64,000 nucleotides of DNA, taken from positions 62,001-126,000 of the forward strand of contig NXFV01000506.1 of the NCBI GenBank assembly GCA_002803225.1. The letters run 5' to 3'. How positions within the stretch are numbered: position 1 is the first letter of the stretch; each line of letters opens with the position of its first letter. Positions 36,201 to 48,104 of the stretch are shown here, one piece after another. This stretch comes from Gamarada debralockiae (Eukaryota > Ascomycota > Leotiomycetes > Helotiales > Hyphodiscaceae). A program made the translations under genes and the position numbers. The notes under the pieces are model-generated. The model had not been told where the DNA came from and ran no database searches. It worked only from the letters and a program-made list of their open reading frames with translations.

Positions 36201-39200
36201 TACAAAAAAGCCAAGGGATGGGTTACGGCTGTGATCAATATTGCGCCTCTTGACATCAAGGGCCTTCTACAAACGTACCTGTCAGAATATGACGATGATG
36301 GAGCTTATGGTCATGTTTCACTGGGTAGATCGTTCGCATTAGAGATGGGCTCTGTCATACCTGGCACAGATCAACGACTGGCTGCGATCGATCGTCATGG
36401 AGATTGTAACATCAACACCGCCTCCGACTTCGTTGCTCAGTACACGACTCGCCAAGAATATCGATACGCAGAAGCACTTCCGGACCATGACGCAGAATGG
36501 CTGCACTTCATGGATCTTGGTAACCGCCGTGGGTCTGTTTACTCTAAGTCTGGAAAAGAAGGCGATGATGCCCTAACTGTTCTTACCCACCTAGAAGCTC
36601 GGATATTAAAGCGGAAGTACGTTCCGATTGGAGAGCTCCGTGATATTCTACGAAGAGCCGCTGCGTTGCTTTGCCGAAGCAAGACGGATGAATGTGCTAT
36701 TGTCCATCATCTTGTCGGCATTCCTTTTGCGATATTCACAAAACAATCCATCAAACTCGGGATTTCACTCTGGCTCGGAGTGATAAATGAAAACCCGCGT
36801 ATGGAGCCGCGCATTTTGATGGAAGTCGCCCAACAGTGGGAATCAACAGTTCGACGACGTCTCGGCATCTTTAATGACAAGTTTGCGTAGGTTGGGCAAC
36901 TTTTCTTTCTGGTTCCTCTACTGACATGTAACAGACACCCTGATCCTTTCTACATCAAAGAGGAATTTGCGCCGAGCGATCGAGCAGCACTATCAAAGCG
37001 ACAACAAATAGCGCACAATTTACTGGCGCCCCATATGCGCTTGCTGCAATTCTTAGGTAGCCACTTCAATTCAACCCGTCTGGGCAGCCCGCACACAGAA
37101 AAAGCTTTCCTGAGGCTCCTGACGATTACCCTGGAGGGCTTGAAGCACTCCACCGGACATCCACTGGCCAGGGAGATCAGATTTCAGGTTGTTCTTTTCG
37201 GCTTGAAAGTACTGAGACATAGCACGGCTATTGATCTTCCCTCAAGGTACAGAATGAAAGATCAGATCCTGTCTGCAACACTGAGCTGGTTCGCTTTTGC
37301 ACCGCGTTGGTCATTTGGTGGCAATCGATTGCAGTTGAAGGCCGAGGCACGTTTGCTTGCGGATGTCTCTACAGCTCTCCGAAACGTTGCAATGACTGCT
37401 CAGAAGCCGACACCGCTGACCAAGTCACTCCAAGCCAAGGAGGCTCTGCTTCAAGCGTTGATTGAAAGCGAGCAAGTAAGATTAGCGGTTTGGCTTTATC
37501 CCTTGAATGAACATCGAGAACTACATGCTCCAATTCCGTCGTCTAAAGGCCCGAGCGAGGTAAGTCCCCATTGTGGCCCACGAATCTCGATTTCTGATTA
37601 AATACAGGCATCACTCCTTCCCCTCGTCCGCACAGCTTGGACAGAGAGTCCATCATTAGCTCTCCAGTTGATAGCAAGGTTTCCGTCAGCAAGGCTTCAG
37701 AAGGAGATTCGCTGGCTGCTGCTAAATTTTCCAGACAAGGCTATCTCGGAGCCTGAAGCAGTCCATGTCCTACTGGGTGGCTCCTTACCGTCGGATGTTT
37801 CCTTCCAATTGAAGGTATATCCACTCTGCCCGAGTCTCGGAAGTTGCTAATGATGCTAGTACCTCTTGTACTGGGCTCCAGTAAACCCGATAACAGCGGT
37901 CACCCTTTTTTTGCCGGCATATCGTAACCACCCATTCATTCTCCAATATGCTATGCGTGCGTTAGAAAGCCACTCGGTCGACGTAACATTTTTCTACGTT
38001 CCCCAAATCGTCCAGACCTTGCGTTACGATGCACTTGGATACGTTGAGAGATACATCGTGGAGACCGCCAAATTCTCACAGCTTTTCGCTCATCAAATTA
38101 TTTGGAATATGAAGGCAAATGCTTATAAGGATGAAGATTCCCAAGTTGTGAGTTGTTATTTAAGAACTCGCAAATGCAATGTTAATGATAATATAGCCCG
38201 ATGCTGTCAAGCCAACCCTAGACAAGGTCATGGGTCGCATGATATCAGAATTTTCGGACGTTGATAAAACCTTTTACGAGCGCGAATTCAGCTTCTTCGA
38301 GGAAGTAACTGGCATTTCAGGAAAACTGAAGCCTTTCATTAAACGACCAAAGCCAGAGAAGAAACAGAAGATTGAAGAGGAGCTACGCAAGATAAAAGTC
38401 GAAGTCGGGGTCTACTTGCCCAGTAATCCTGATGGCGTCGTCATTGGTATCGATAGAAAATCTGGGAAGCCACTTCAGAGCCACGCCAAAGCTCCATATA
38501 TGGCAACCTTCCGAATTAAGAAGAATAAGAGCGATATGGGAGGCACCAATGAATTGCTTGAGGAAGTCAATAAGAACGGACCAGTGACCCAGGATAACAC
38601 GGTTGAGGTTTGGCAATCCGCTATTTTCAAAGTTGGCGATGACTGTCGACAGGACGTCTTGGCCCTGCAGATGATCGCAGCTTTCCGAGGAATCTTTAAT
38701 CACGTTGGTCTCGACGTGTACGTATTCCCATACCGTGTCACAGCAACCGCACCTGGATGTGGTGTTATTGATGTTCTCCCGAATTCGATCTCTCGAGATA
38801 TGCTTGGACGAGAAGCTGTCAATGGCCTCTACGATTATTTCGTCTCAAAATACGGCAATGAGGACTCCCTACGATTCCAAGAGGCTCGCAGCAACTTTGT
38901 GAAAAGCATGGCTGCCTATTCAGTCATCTCTTTTCTGTTGCAATTCAAGGATCGCCACAACGGCAACATTATGATTGATGATGCCGGACATATCTTGCAT
39001 ATCGATTTCGGATTCTGCTTCGACATTGCTCCCGGGGGAGTGAAGTTCGAAAGAGCGCCTTTCAAGCTTACATCAGAGATGGTAGCTGTGATGGGTGGAA
39101 GTACAGACCACCAGGCATTTAAATGGTTCGAGGAGCTGTGCGTCAAAGCGTTTCTGGCATCTCGGCAGTATACGGAGAAGCTGAGCCAGTTGGTCTTGCT

Positions 39201-39390
39201 CATGATGGACAGCGGCTTGCCTTGCTTCAAGCCAGAGACAATCCAGCACTTTAAGGACAGATTTGTTCTGGAGAGAAGTGAGAGAGAAGCAGCGGACTTC
39301 ATGAAGGACTTGATCAAGAAGAGTTACTCGAGTTACTCTACCGGTGTTTACGATCAGTTCCAGCAGATGACGAACGGCATTCCCTATTAG
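33206..39390 (+). CDS. STT4: Phosphatidylinositol 4-kinase III alpha (Stt4)
   Basis: It makes PI4P at the plasma membrane in a complex with Efr3/Ypp1, feeding the Pkc1 cell-wall pathway and PI(4,5)P2 supply. Exons 33206-33213 (8 nt), 33267-33456, 33532-35136, 35187-36886, 36935-37559, 37608-37814, 37860-38147 and 38197-39390 give about 1938 aa, the usual Stt4 size. It has a long helical N-terminal part, the PIK helical domain (LLPLVRTAWTESPSLALQLI, LLYWAPVNPITAVTLFLP, AMRALESHSVDVTFFYVPQI) and the C-terminal kinase (KAPYMATFRIKK, FKVGDDCRQDVLALQMI, the active-site loop FKDRHNGNIMID and HIDFGFCFD), ending in the conserved CFKPETIQHFKDRF and YDQFQQMTNGIPY. The first tiny exon and the third exon start (33532) rest on frame continuity only. 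Confidence 0.95.
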
Positions 39391-39698
39391 ATAGACAACT
39401 TCTTTTAATCCAAGACACTTTTTGACCCATTCAATTCTTGAAACAAGCTGTATTGTGACCGTTCTATTTCCGAATCCCTACTTACTGTTCGCATACCGGG
39501 GAATGGCATGCCCGCCTTTGTTCAAGTACGGCTAACTCGTAAAGATCACGCAAGCAGGTGGGTTGAGCCGACTTTCGCTTGTTGACTGACGTAGTCTCGA
39601 GATCTCCGTTCACGTTGACTTGCCAAACATTGAGTCATTCTAAAAAAAAGGTCGTATCAAGTAGAATTTGAGGGGAGAATTCTACCTTTAATCTAAAA
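39391..39698. other. Intergenic, STT4 to methyltransferase
   Basis: About 300 bases between two same-strand genes. Nothing was recognised beyond expected terminator and promoter sequence. Confidence 0.45.
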
Positions 39699-40825
39699 AT
39701 GAGCAAGCCCTTCCTTCTCCCAGGTCAAGCCGCCACAGGCTTCAGTGATGCCTCACATTACGACCAGCATCGTCCAAGTAAGCCATATTGTCTTCACTCG
39801 CCCCTTTCCGCTGTTCCAGTCCCATTTTCATCATTTCTCTCCTATAAACTTTTTGTTAGGATGAAGGACACTTTCATGTTTCTATTTCCTCCAAAATACT
39901 AGCGGAAATGAGGAATGTTAACTCGGGCATCTTTCAGGTTATCCACCAGAGTCTATTGACAAGCTATTGAATCACCTAGTCGTTGCGAATCAACAAAATG
40001 CGCGCATAGTAGAGCTTGGCTCAGGCACGGGCAAGTGTACAGAGCTGCTAGTTGCCAGGCCAGAGAAGTTTGAAGTGGTGGCTGTCGAGCCCCATGAGGG
40101 CATGAGAGGAGCTTTGGTGAAGAAGAACCTGGGGATCCAGGTCCTGGATGGTAACGCAGGAAACATGCCTGTTAAGGATGGATGGGGTGATGCTTTGATT
40201 GCTGCTCAAGTAAGTCTTGCTCCAGGGAGTAGTCTCAGAATGGTAGTTGATCACGTGGAGAAGGCATTTCACTGGTTTGCTACGGAGGAGTCTTTAAACG
40301 AGATACATAGAGTATTGAGACCTGGAGCTACTTTTGGAATGATATGGAATATTGAGGATTGTATGTGGCACCGAATCTCGAGGATCATTCTCGCTAATGC
40401 TGCCAGACAATGGAGCCAAGAATTGGCAGACAACAACGCAGTGGGAACAGAAGTTGAAGGATATTGTTGCTGAATTGGAAGATGGCTATCCAAGGTTTAG
40501 ACATATGGAGTGGAAAAATATCTTTGAGAAGCAGCTGGATAGCACCCCTTTGCACACACTCAAGGATACCTTCACCCACAACCTACCAACATTCTCGTTA
40601 CCGCTTGGCGAGGAAACCATCAAGTGGACAGTTTGGCTCGATGACGAAGCTGTTTGGTCGAGATACACAACACTGAGTCAAATAGCGAACTTAGATGTGG
40701 CGAGAAAGGAAGAAGTACGAAAGACGGTATTTGATGCCTTGAATGGTGGCGATGTGGAACGTAATGAGAAGGGAGAGGTTGCTCTGCATGGAGTAACATA
40801 TCTGGCATGGACATCTCGGATATGA
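39699..40825 (+). CDS. Class I SAM-dependent methyltransferase, UbiE/type-11-like
   Basis: Exons 39699-39777, 39938-40209, 40264-40360 and 40407-40825 (introns of 160, 54 and 46 nt) give about 288 aa, the size of small Crg1/Tam-like fungal methyltransferases. Motif I is IVELGSGTGKCTELL. EPHEGMRG follows strand beta2, then VLDGNAGNMPV, AAQAFHWFATEESLNEIHRV and LRPGATFGMIWN. The C-terminal half (NGAKNWQTTTQWEQKLKDIV, RFRHMEWKNIF, TYLAWTSRI) matches the family pattern. The substrate cannot be told. The intron ending at 40263 was placed so that AAQAFHWF is continuous; an earlier AG would give AAQKAF. Confidence 0.88.
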
Positions 40826-41057
40826 ATGGCTTGGCTATCCGAAGCTCATGAAGACTTCTGACCTCCCCCGCCCGAAATTCTCAACTCCTCTATGAATTCC
40901 AATGCAGTGAGGACTCGATTCCATGCTGGTTTTGCCTGTCGTATGCCTTTCATGACCACCCTCGATTTTGGGTATCCCCAGACGCTCAGCCAAATGCTAG
41001 AAGTGCGCCATGACTCCTGCCCAATGCCCTTGATAAGCTTTCTGCGAAGCTCCATGA

Positions 41058-41408
41058 TCAGTCCGCAGCGATGTACATGACTAGAATATATGTATTAGCG
41101 GAGAAAATGGGCTGCGTGTTCAAGCCACTCACCGTTGTTGCCCCGCACAAAAGCATCCCCATAGCTTCTCTTCTTCACTCCATCGACGTGCTCCTCTGTT
41201 TTCTCCAGCGCAATATTCATGTACCCATCGACTGATTGCAGCTCTCCTACGACATTATCAGCACAAACAAATTCAACTTGGAACGTGTACACAAACCCTT
41301 GTAAACCACGCCCGAATTCAGCTTCACTGTGACTGCGCTTCCAATAATCTCACTGAGAAAGCCAGAAGGGTCTTTGCCTTCGCTTTGAGTTGCCGTACCA
41401 TTCTCCAT
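41058..41408 (-). CDS. LSM6: U6 snRNA-associated Sm-like protein LSm6
   Basis: It is part of the Lsm2-8 ring on U6 snRNA and the Lsm1-7 ring in mRNA decay. Exons 41297-41408, 41133-41246 and 41058-41080 (minus strand) give only about 82 aa, so it is easily missed. Sm1 motif: FLSEIIGSAVTVKLNSGVVYKG; then ELQSVDGYMNIALEKTEEHV and Sm2 with SYGDAFVRGNNVMYI, ending IAAD. DGYMNIALE..TEE and YGDAF(I/V)RGNNV are diagnostic for LSm6 against other LSm proteins. The last exon is 23 nt. The first donor (GTTTGT) is non-standard but the frame and motif continue exactly. The gene is divergent from the SUMO-like gene. Confidence 0.93.
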
Positions 41409-41627
41409 GTTGTTTTATACGTTCTAGAGAATTCTTACCGTCGAATCGATCATCGAGGTTGAATATGGTCAATAGCTTCAAATTTACGGTGCAGTCTTGA
41501 AGTTATCCGTGAGGCTCGCTAGCTAGCCATCTTCCTTCGCGTGATCGCGTCCCACTCCACCCCTCGAGTCCACACCGTGAATCCTCCTCACCTTTGCAAG
41601 TTTGCTACGGCCCCCAGCAGTCAAACA
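41409..41627. promoter_or_regulatory. Bidirectional promoter LSM6 / Esc2-Rad60-like gene
   Basis: 219 bp lie between divergent start codons. No individual site was recognised. Confidence 0.5.
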
Positions 41628-43139
41628 ATGGCCAAAACTCTCGAAGAAGAGCTCGCAAAGGAAGCGACCCCGCCTCCTAAAAAAAAGTCATTATTTACGA
41701 AATCAACCTGGGGGAAACCAGTCGAGCAGAAAGAGGGGATCGATTTCTTCAGCAGGGCTGAGGAACTATGGCCAGGCAGGCTCGCCGAGGATGAGCGCAA
41801 ACGCCAGAAGAAGGCGATAAAGCTGGAACGGAAGAGATCGACTGCCAGTGCTGAGAGGAAGCTTTCAATTACACCAGATAGCAAGAGAAGGCGGGTGTCA
41901 CAAAACGAGGGGCATGAACGTCACTCTTCTGAGGGCTCACTCAATCACGACGACCTAGATGAAGCTTTGTGGGTGCGCAGGCAAGTTACATCTATTGCGT
42001 ATGTCGATCATATTCTGACAGCTTCTAGGGAGTCAACATTGTCAACGCCTAGCAGTCGAAAGTCGCATTCCAGTTCTTTACGCCAGAAACCCCAAGCCTC
42101 TCCGGTCTCGCTTGCGGCAAGATACAGCAGAGATATTCACGCGCAGAAGAAGGAGGCACCCAGAAATGATGTTGCTGTGAAGGGGTGCATTTCGTTGAGT
42201 GATTGTGACAATGAGGCTGGAGGTGTCTGGGGAATCAGCAATGGTGGACCTCAGCCTATCAATTTGGACGACGATGATGACGACGTGCTCCTAATTGCTC
42301 CGAAACCTATTGTCCGGATCGAGGAAGACCCTGACATGTCCGATGAGGATTTTCCAGAGCTGGCAATGGAAGCTAGGCAGCGCGAGAAACAGAAGACCCT
42401 TGATCGTCTTAAGGCAGCACAGTCATTTGAGAATCAGAATCACGATACGAATGAATCTAGCACGCCAGTTCATGTCGTCGACGACATCTTCGAAGAGCGA
42501 TCCGCTGTTTCGGAGGACCCTGTAGTCGAGATTTTCGTAACGTCATGGATCGAGGGTACCAACGCTTTGATGGTTCGGAGGAAGCTCTCACAGAAACTCA
42601 GAGAAGTACGACTTATCTGGTGCGATAAACAATCGATTTCTGGTCAACCCATTCCGAAAGCTGTCAAAGATTCGATCTTCCTGACGTGGAAAGGCAAGAG
42701 ATTGTACGACCTGACTAACTGCAAGAGTCTTGGGCTTAAGATCGATGGTAATGGGCACCTCTTTTCGGACGGTGAAGGCTTCATGGATGGAAGAGTTCAT
42801 TTTGAGGCTTGGACACCCGATCTCTACGAGCATAATCAACGCAAATTGGCAGCCAAGCAAGATCGTGGTGACGGCGAGGACGAGCCGGAGGAGGTGATGG
42901 AGCCTACGGTTAAGATGATCAAACTCATTATGAAGGCAAAGGGCATGGAGGCTGTTAACCTCAAAGTCAAACCGACAACGACGTTCCACAAAATGGCCGC
43001 TGCTTTTCGTGCAAAGAGTGACATACCGGAAGGAAAAGATATAGCGTTATATTTTGATGGTGACAAGCTAGACCCCGATTCGAAGGTTGAAGATACGGAA
43101 CTGGCGGGAATGGACACTGTTGAGGTCCATATCCGGTGA
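41628..43139 (+). CDS. SUMO-like domain protein, Rad60/Esc2/NIP45 family
   Basis: The family carries two C-terminal SUMO-like domains and assists recombination repair and genome stability with SUMO ligases and Smc5/6. As an open frame it encodes 503 aa from the ATG at 41628 (context CAAACAATGG); an upstream in-frame ATG at 41541 looks like 5' UTR. The N-terminus is basic (KRQKKAIKLERKR, SKRRRVSQ: nuclear-signal-like). SIM-like acidic patches are INLDDDDDDVLLIAPKPIV and VVEIFVTSW. SUMO-like 1 is about residues 300-400 and SUMO-like 2 about 428-503 (KMIKLIMKAKGMEAVNLKVK, KDIALYFDGDKL, ELAGMDTVEVHI). A 48-nt GC-AG intron at 41981-42028 (AG|GCAAGT, branch-like CTGAC) probably interrupts the frame without shifting it, which would give 487 aa. 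Confidence 0.85.
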   Translation: MAKTLEEELAKEATPPPKKKSLFTKSTWGKPVEQKEGIDFFSRAEELWPGRLAEDERKRQKKAIKLERKRSTASAERKLSITPDSKRRRVSQNEGHERHSSEGSLNHDDLDEALWVRRQVTSIAYVDHILTASRESTLSTPSSRKSHSSSLRQKPQASPVSLAARYSRDIHAQKKEAPRNDVAVKGCISLSDCDNEAGGVWGISNGGPQPINLDDDDDDVLLIAPKPIVRIEEDPDMSDEDFPELAMEARQREKQKTLDRLKAAQSFENQNHDTNESSTPVHVVDDIFEERSAVSEDPVVEIFVTSWIEGTNALMVRRKLSQKLREVRLIWCDKQSISGQPIPKAVKDSIFLTWKGKRLYDLTNCKSLGLKIDGNGHLFSDGEGFMDGRVHFEAWTPDLYEHNQRKLAAKQDRGDGEDEPEEVMEPTVKMIKLIMKAKGMEAVNLKVKPTTTFHKMAAAFRAKSDIPEGKDIALYFDGDKLDPDSKVEDTELAGMDTVEVHIR

Positions 43140-43685
43140 CTGTTGGTGTGCTGGGACTTTGCTTTGAATGGGGTTTTGGGGAGTTGATGATTTTCTCAAG
43201 ATACCCGGAGTTGGGCATGTATCAAGCGGAGAGTGATGGCGATATATATCAAAAGCACCTGGTTCATCAATTGATGAGATATTCGTACAAAACAGAAATT
43301 GATCCATTCCCAAGACCGAATAGTTGGCCGGGTCCGTCGGATGAGCTATGTCTTTACTACTTGCATACATGGCTACAAGAAGCCCGTTTCCCTTTGGCTC
43401 CAGGCTCGGCCATATGCAAGCACAATAACTCGGGAAAACAGCTTGCTACCCGTAGATGAATTAAAATCCCTCATTGCCCAATTCAATTATTTCAAATAAC
43501 TCTCAGCTTCTGTTATTGTCGACTTATGATGATTACTAACAGGGCATCATTCATTGACGTTGGTGGGAGCTTGGAAGGTTTGCCAAGCTTCGACAAGAAC
43601 TCAATCACCGATATGAACATGTCTGCCACCTGATTTGAGCAAGTATCCTTTGCGTGGACTATTCTTCTTCCCAATTGACATCAAT
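43140..43685. other. Intergenic, SUMO-like gene to CDF transporter
   Basis: This is 3' flank and promoter. No supported feature is present. The transporter frame extends upstream to an ATG at 43635. Confidence 0.45.
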
Positions 43686-45547
43686 ATGTCTTCCGACGAC
43701 TTCTCTAGCTCCCCTCCCCAGTTCGGTCGCATCCCTAGGCTTCGAGGCTTTTTGCCTTTGAACAGCGAGGATGCCAGCCCAATGGCTACGCATGGCCACG
43801 GTACTCTTACGAGTCTCATTAGCTCACGATCAACTGCCTCTCTGCAGAATATGATTCGTCGTCCCTCTTCTCTTCGAGGCAGAGACACGCCGGAGCCGGA
43901 CGAGGAAGCTGCGCTAAGTCGAAGCATAACTCGAAGGATGTCGAGGGATACAGATCTGGATGATTTCAGACGCAGTGAGGAAAGAAGACTGAGCGCTATT
44001 CTTCTGGGACCTCAAATGCGAAGTCAGCGACTGATTGGGAATAGCAACCCTCGATATCGTTGGGAAAAATACTGGAAGACAGAGGAAGAGCTTAAGGCGA
44101 TGAAGAAGCCCATGTGAGTACCCGTCGCACGACATTACGCTGTGATACAGTCGCTGATGTTGGAGTCGTGATACAGACGAGAATATTATGAGAGAACTAA
44201 TTCTCTCATACAACAATATATCTACATCGATCGTCTCCTGGATTCGTCGCTCCCTCATGACTTGTTGAACGAATACAACAACACTCCCTCAGGCTATACA
44301 TCTGGCCCGGTTGACCTCCCACCCACCATATCAGAGGAAGGGAGGCATATACTACCCAATACGGAGTGCAGTGAATCTTCAACAACATTGAACGGCGCGG
44401 GAAGTCTCACAAAGAAGCTTAAACGGACACCTCGAGAATTATACAAAGTCACCAATGAAACCTCGCCATTGCTTGACCCTGACGATGACGACGATTATGA
44501 TGGCCCAAAGCCTGAGATTCCTGGAATGGAAGATGACAGTGTTGAAAGTGGCGATAGAATAGTGAAGGTTGCAATCTATGTCAACTTGGCCGCCAACTCT
44601 ATTCTCCTTGCGGGCAAGATTGCAGTCATTGTCCTCACAACCTCTCTCTCAGTGTTGGCAAGTTTAGTGGATGCAGCCTTGGACTTTCTGTCGACCGCTA
44701 TTGTTTGGACGACTGCAAAGATGATACAGAGTTCTGATTCATACCAATATCCTGTTGGTCGAAGACGGCTAGAGCCTATCGGGGTGTTGGTCTTCTCTGT
44801 GATCATTGTCACCTCATTCTTTCAAGTTGCTTTGGTAAGATTCCCCACCTTTCGATCTTTCGAAAGAAGAAATGTTGCTGACTTTAAATACAGGAGTGTA
44901 TCTCACGCCTAAACTCCGGAGACCACTCAATTATTGAGCTTGGTCTCCCTGCGATCATCATCATGTCAAGTACGATCCTCGTCAAGGCTGCATGTTGGCT
45001 TTGGTGCCGTCTTATCAAGAACTCGAGTGTGCAAGCCCTTGCACAGGACGCAATGACTGATGTTATCTTTAACGTTTTCAGTATCATATTTCCCCTGGGT
45101 AAGTAGCCTCTTCCACCACATCCTGCGCTTGGTAACCGTGTTCAAGTTGGGTTCTACGCGGAGTTATGGTGGCTCGATGCCCTTGGAGGTCTTCTTCTCT
45201 CGCTCTTCGTCATTTTCAACTGGGCAGGCACTTCAGCAGGCCATATCAAGAACCTCACTGGAGCAGCCGCTACGGCTGATGAGCGTAATGTTCTCTTGTA
45301 TCTCACCATGCGATTTGCAAAGACTATCAAGCAGATCCAAGGTCTACAGGCTTACCATGCTGGTGACAAACTCAACGTCGAGGTTGACATCGTCCTTGAT
45401 GAGAACATGAACCTCAGGGATAGTCATGATCTGGGGGAGTCTTTGCAGTACGTCTTAGAATCGGTGCCTTTTGTCGACCGGGCATTTGTACATCAGGATT
45501 ATGCGGGCTGGAACTTGCCTACTCATATGCAGCAACAAGGCGATTAG
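43686..45547 (+). CDS. Cation diffusion facilitator, Mn-CDF-like
   Basis: A divalent metal/proton antiporter of internal or plasma membranes. Exons 43686-44113, 44177-44834, 44894-45098 and 45147-45547 give about 563 aa. A long hydrophilic Ser/Arg N-terminus (residues 1-265) precedes the membrane domain (VAIYVNLAANSILLAGKIAV, LASLVDAALDFLSTAIVW, GRRRLEPIGVLVFSVI, AIIIMSSTILVKAACWLW, WWLDALGGLLLSLFVIFNW) and a cytosolic C-terminal ferredoxin-like domain (VEVDIVLDENMNLRDSHDLG, VPFVDRAFVHQDY). The paired metal sites DAALD in TM2 (about 307) and DAMTD in TM5 (about 414) are DxxxD, the known signature of Mn-CDFs, not HxxxD of Zn-CDFs. Mn specificity is inferred from this. The ATG at 43635 is an alternative start. 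Confidence 0.9.
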
Positions 45548-48104
45548 GTGGTCAAGGGTAAGTTGGGGGAGGTTTGTTACATATGGGATTATCACGGATG
45601 GGGTGTATGGAATACGGCATACGGTGGTGTCTGGAGGCATGGCAATAACGATTATTAAATGGCTGTATATGAGCGATTGGTTAGATTTATTCTTCCGTAC
45701 TCTTCTCTCCATTCGTATACATAGTTTCATATGGTTGATAAAGGAACTTCGACTTCAACGGAGCTCACAGTACGGAAGGGGGTTACAAGAATTCATCGTC
45801 ACCCCCATGTTTTCTGCCCAGCCGATTCAGGAAATTTATGGGGAGTTTCGAAGCGGTCGACGCCCTTCTATGGTTGGACGCGCTCACCGCCTGACATGGG
45901 GGTGACGATGAATTCTTGTAACCCCCTTCCGTACATTAGGGTTTGTAGACAAATCTACAACTTAAAGAATCTTCACATATCCAACAAACAACATGCAAAG
46001 CAAAAAGCATGTCTCTCAACGCCTCTCCAATAGAACGAAATAAAATATACGAAAGCGGCACGCTAAACTACAAAAGAAAGTTGGACGTACCGTAGCCACC
46101 GCCACAGATCGACATGTCAGCGCCTCTCGTCTCACTCCCGGCCCCGCATTTCACAAGGAAATGGCGAGTTCAGCGAATCGCAAGAGCTGGAAAGCGCACG
46201 CCGCTTCGGAAAGTGCTATAATTTTATTTTATGATGCGCGATCCACTTATGAAATTTTGAGCTTGGATGAAGTTGGATGCTGCTCATTTCGGCCTTTCGC
46301 TGGTGGGAGGACCCGGAATGGAGGTTTTAGTTGTGTTGCTTGAGGATCTGGAGATGGAGAAGAGCTGTTGAGCGGGAAGTTCTGCATCTTTGTTGTAAAC
46401 TTTTATCTCACTCTCTCATCATACTTCAAGGTTGTTGAGTCGGCTTGGGTGATGCGATGGTAGGGGGTAAATGTCGGTGTTGCACAAGTGCTCAGTCATT
46501 CAGGGGCAAAGCTCGCGTCAGGGGGGTCCTAGCACATGGGCCCTTTGCGATGTCATGGCTGGCCTCTTTGAAGACATCGCACTATGGGATTTCGATAAAT
46601 TGTCCACTCTTTGACAGCTTTTTAAAGCCTCAATTGCATTTCCAATTAGATCGAGATATCCTTATCCAGGTGCATTGAGAGCCAAGTCCATTTACAGTAG
46701 AATTATGAGCTGTTGTCCAGTTCGTATCGCGAGGCATTGGAATGCAGAAAAACGTCATGGTTAGGAGGAACCCCTGAGGATCGGAATAGATGTTCTTAAG
46801 AAGTTTCCACTTTGGATTGCGGCAGTTGCTGTTTGCAAACAACAACTTACGGAGATGTAAATGCTCCAGTGTATCCTGGCTTTGGAGTAGCAAGTTGGTA
46901 AACCTCTGACTTATGCCAGATCCAGAGCTCCCCTTTTTCAAGATCGAAAAGGTGGATACTGTTCTTGATTAAAAGGATAAATCTGGGTTGGCCCGGGATG
47001 TTCGGTCTCAATTCATTATAAGCTTATAAAAATGAGAGAAGTCGGACTTCCCCAAGTAACGCTGCCGGTTACACTGTAGTGGAAGGGAATATCTAGAATC
47101 TGAAAGAGTAGTGGTTGTGACGGTAGAAGAAGGACTTGCTCTTAGCAAGTGAGCTTGACATGGGATCGTAGAATCTTGTCCAGCTAGGCGTCTTCCAAAG
47201 ATACCTCTTGCCTAGGCATGTAATGAAAAAATCGATGGCGGCATAAAAAAGAGGTCCGATGTAGCTAGATTCAGGATCGCTTTTGGAATGGCACGATTGT
47301 AGCCTCAGGAAGCCCCGCTAGAACGCATATTATTACTACCTAAGCCTGAAAAACACGAGCTCATTCTTCTTTTCTTCATTCCGCAACATCGTCGTCGACA
47401 GACCGACTTCTTCTATCCTCACCTGTTGTCGTCTCTTGTCAATTCCTTGAATCATCGTGGTCCCTTTTGGTGAGTGCCCTCCATTTTATACTGTTGTTTG
47501 CCTGGAAGGATGATTTGTGTATCCGTCTGGACACCTCGAATCTATATTTGGATCGCGACATCAACAAATCTTGTCAGCCTCTTCAGCTCTCTCGAAATCG
47601 CCACGACTCGACAACCGAAGCAGTGAGAAGGTTTATGGAGTTACGTGAGAATATCTGGCCCCAATTACCATATTGTGCGTCGTATCACGAATCTTCAACA
47701 AGATCCCCAACCGTTCGTCAATCCTTGGCGTGGAAACAAATTGCCCGAGAAGACAGTTGTTGTGCATGGGCGTTCAAATCAAAGACGACTCCTACAGCCT
47801 GGAAGACCCTACCATGACCTAGGCATCCGGATAACTGCATTGATGCTGGACCCCTTGCTAACTTCTACCCGCGTTCTGCAATAGACCGTCCTTTCGTTAT
47901 CATAATCGATCGACGAACGACGGCCGTTTCCCTCTCATTACGACAGACTTCTGTATCCGACCCTTAATTCAACAGCCGCAGATATCTTAGGTGAATATCG
48001 TTGGACATTACAGGACAATTCGTTTCTATTCTCAATCTTGTTCGTTCTATATCTCGCCTGAACGCGAGAACGATACCCAGCCATTTATATCAAATACACA
48101 CTAC
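45548..48104. other. Gene-free stretch with a foldback element
   Basis: It contains the 159-bp inverted-repeat element (45773-45931). The rest has no supported gene. The last 700 bases are probably promoter and long 5' UTR of the next gene: a frame at 47467-47817 has no motif, and a GTGAGT donor near 47470 suggests a 5'-UTR intron. Confidence 0.45.
45773..45931. mobile_element. 159-bp foldback/MITE element with perfect terminal inverted repeats and TA duplication
   Basis: Bases 45770-45810 and 45894-45934 are perfect reverse complements over 41 nt. The repeat begins CGGAAGGGGGTTACAAGAAT inside the TA and ends with its complement. Both ends abut TA (45771-45772 and 45932-45933), the duplication left by Tc1/mariner/Fot1-type transposition. 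An 83-base loop carries no coding potential. The perfect match suggests recent arrival or selection on the hairpin. Confidence 0.82.
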
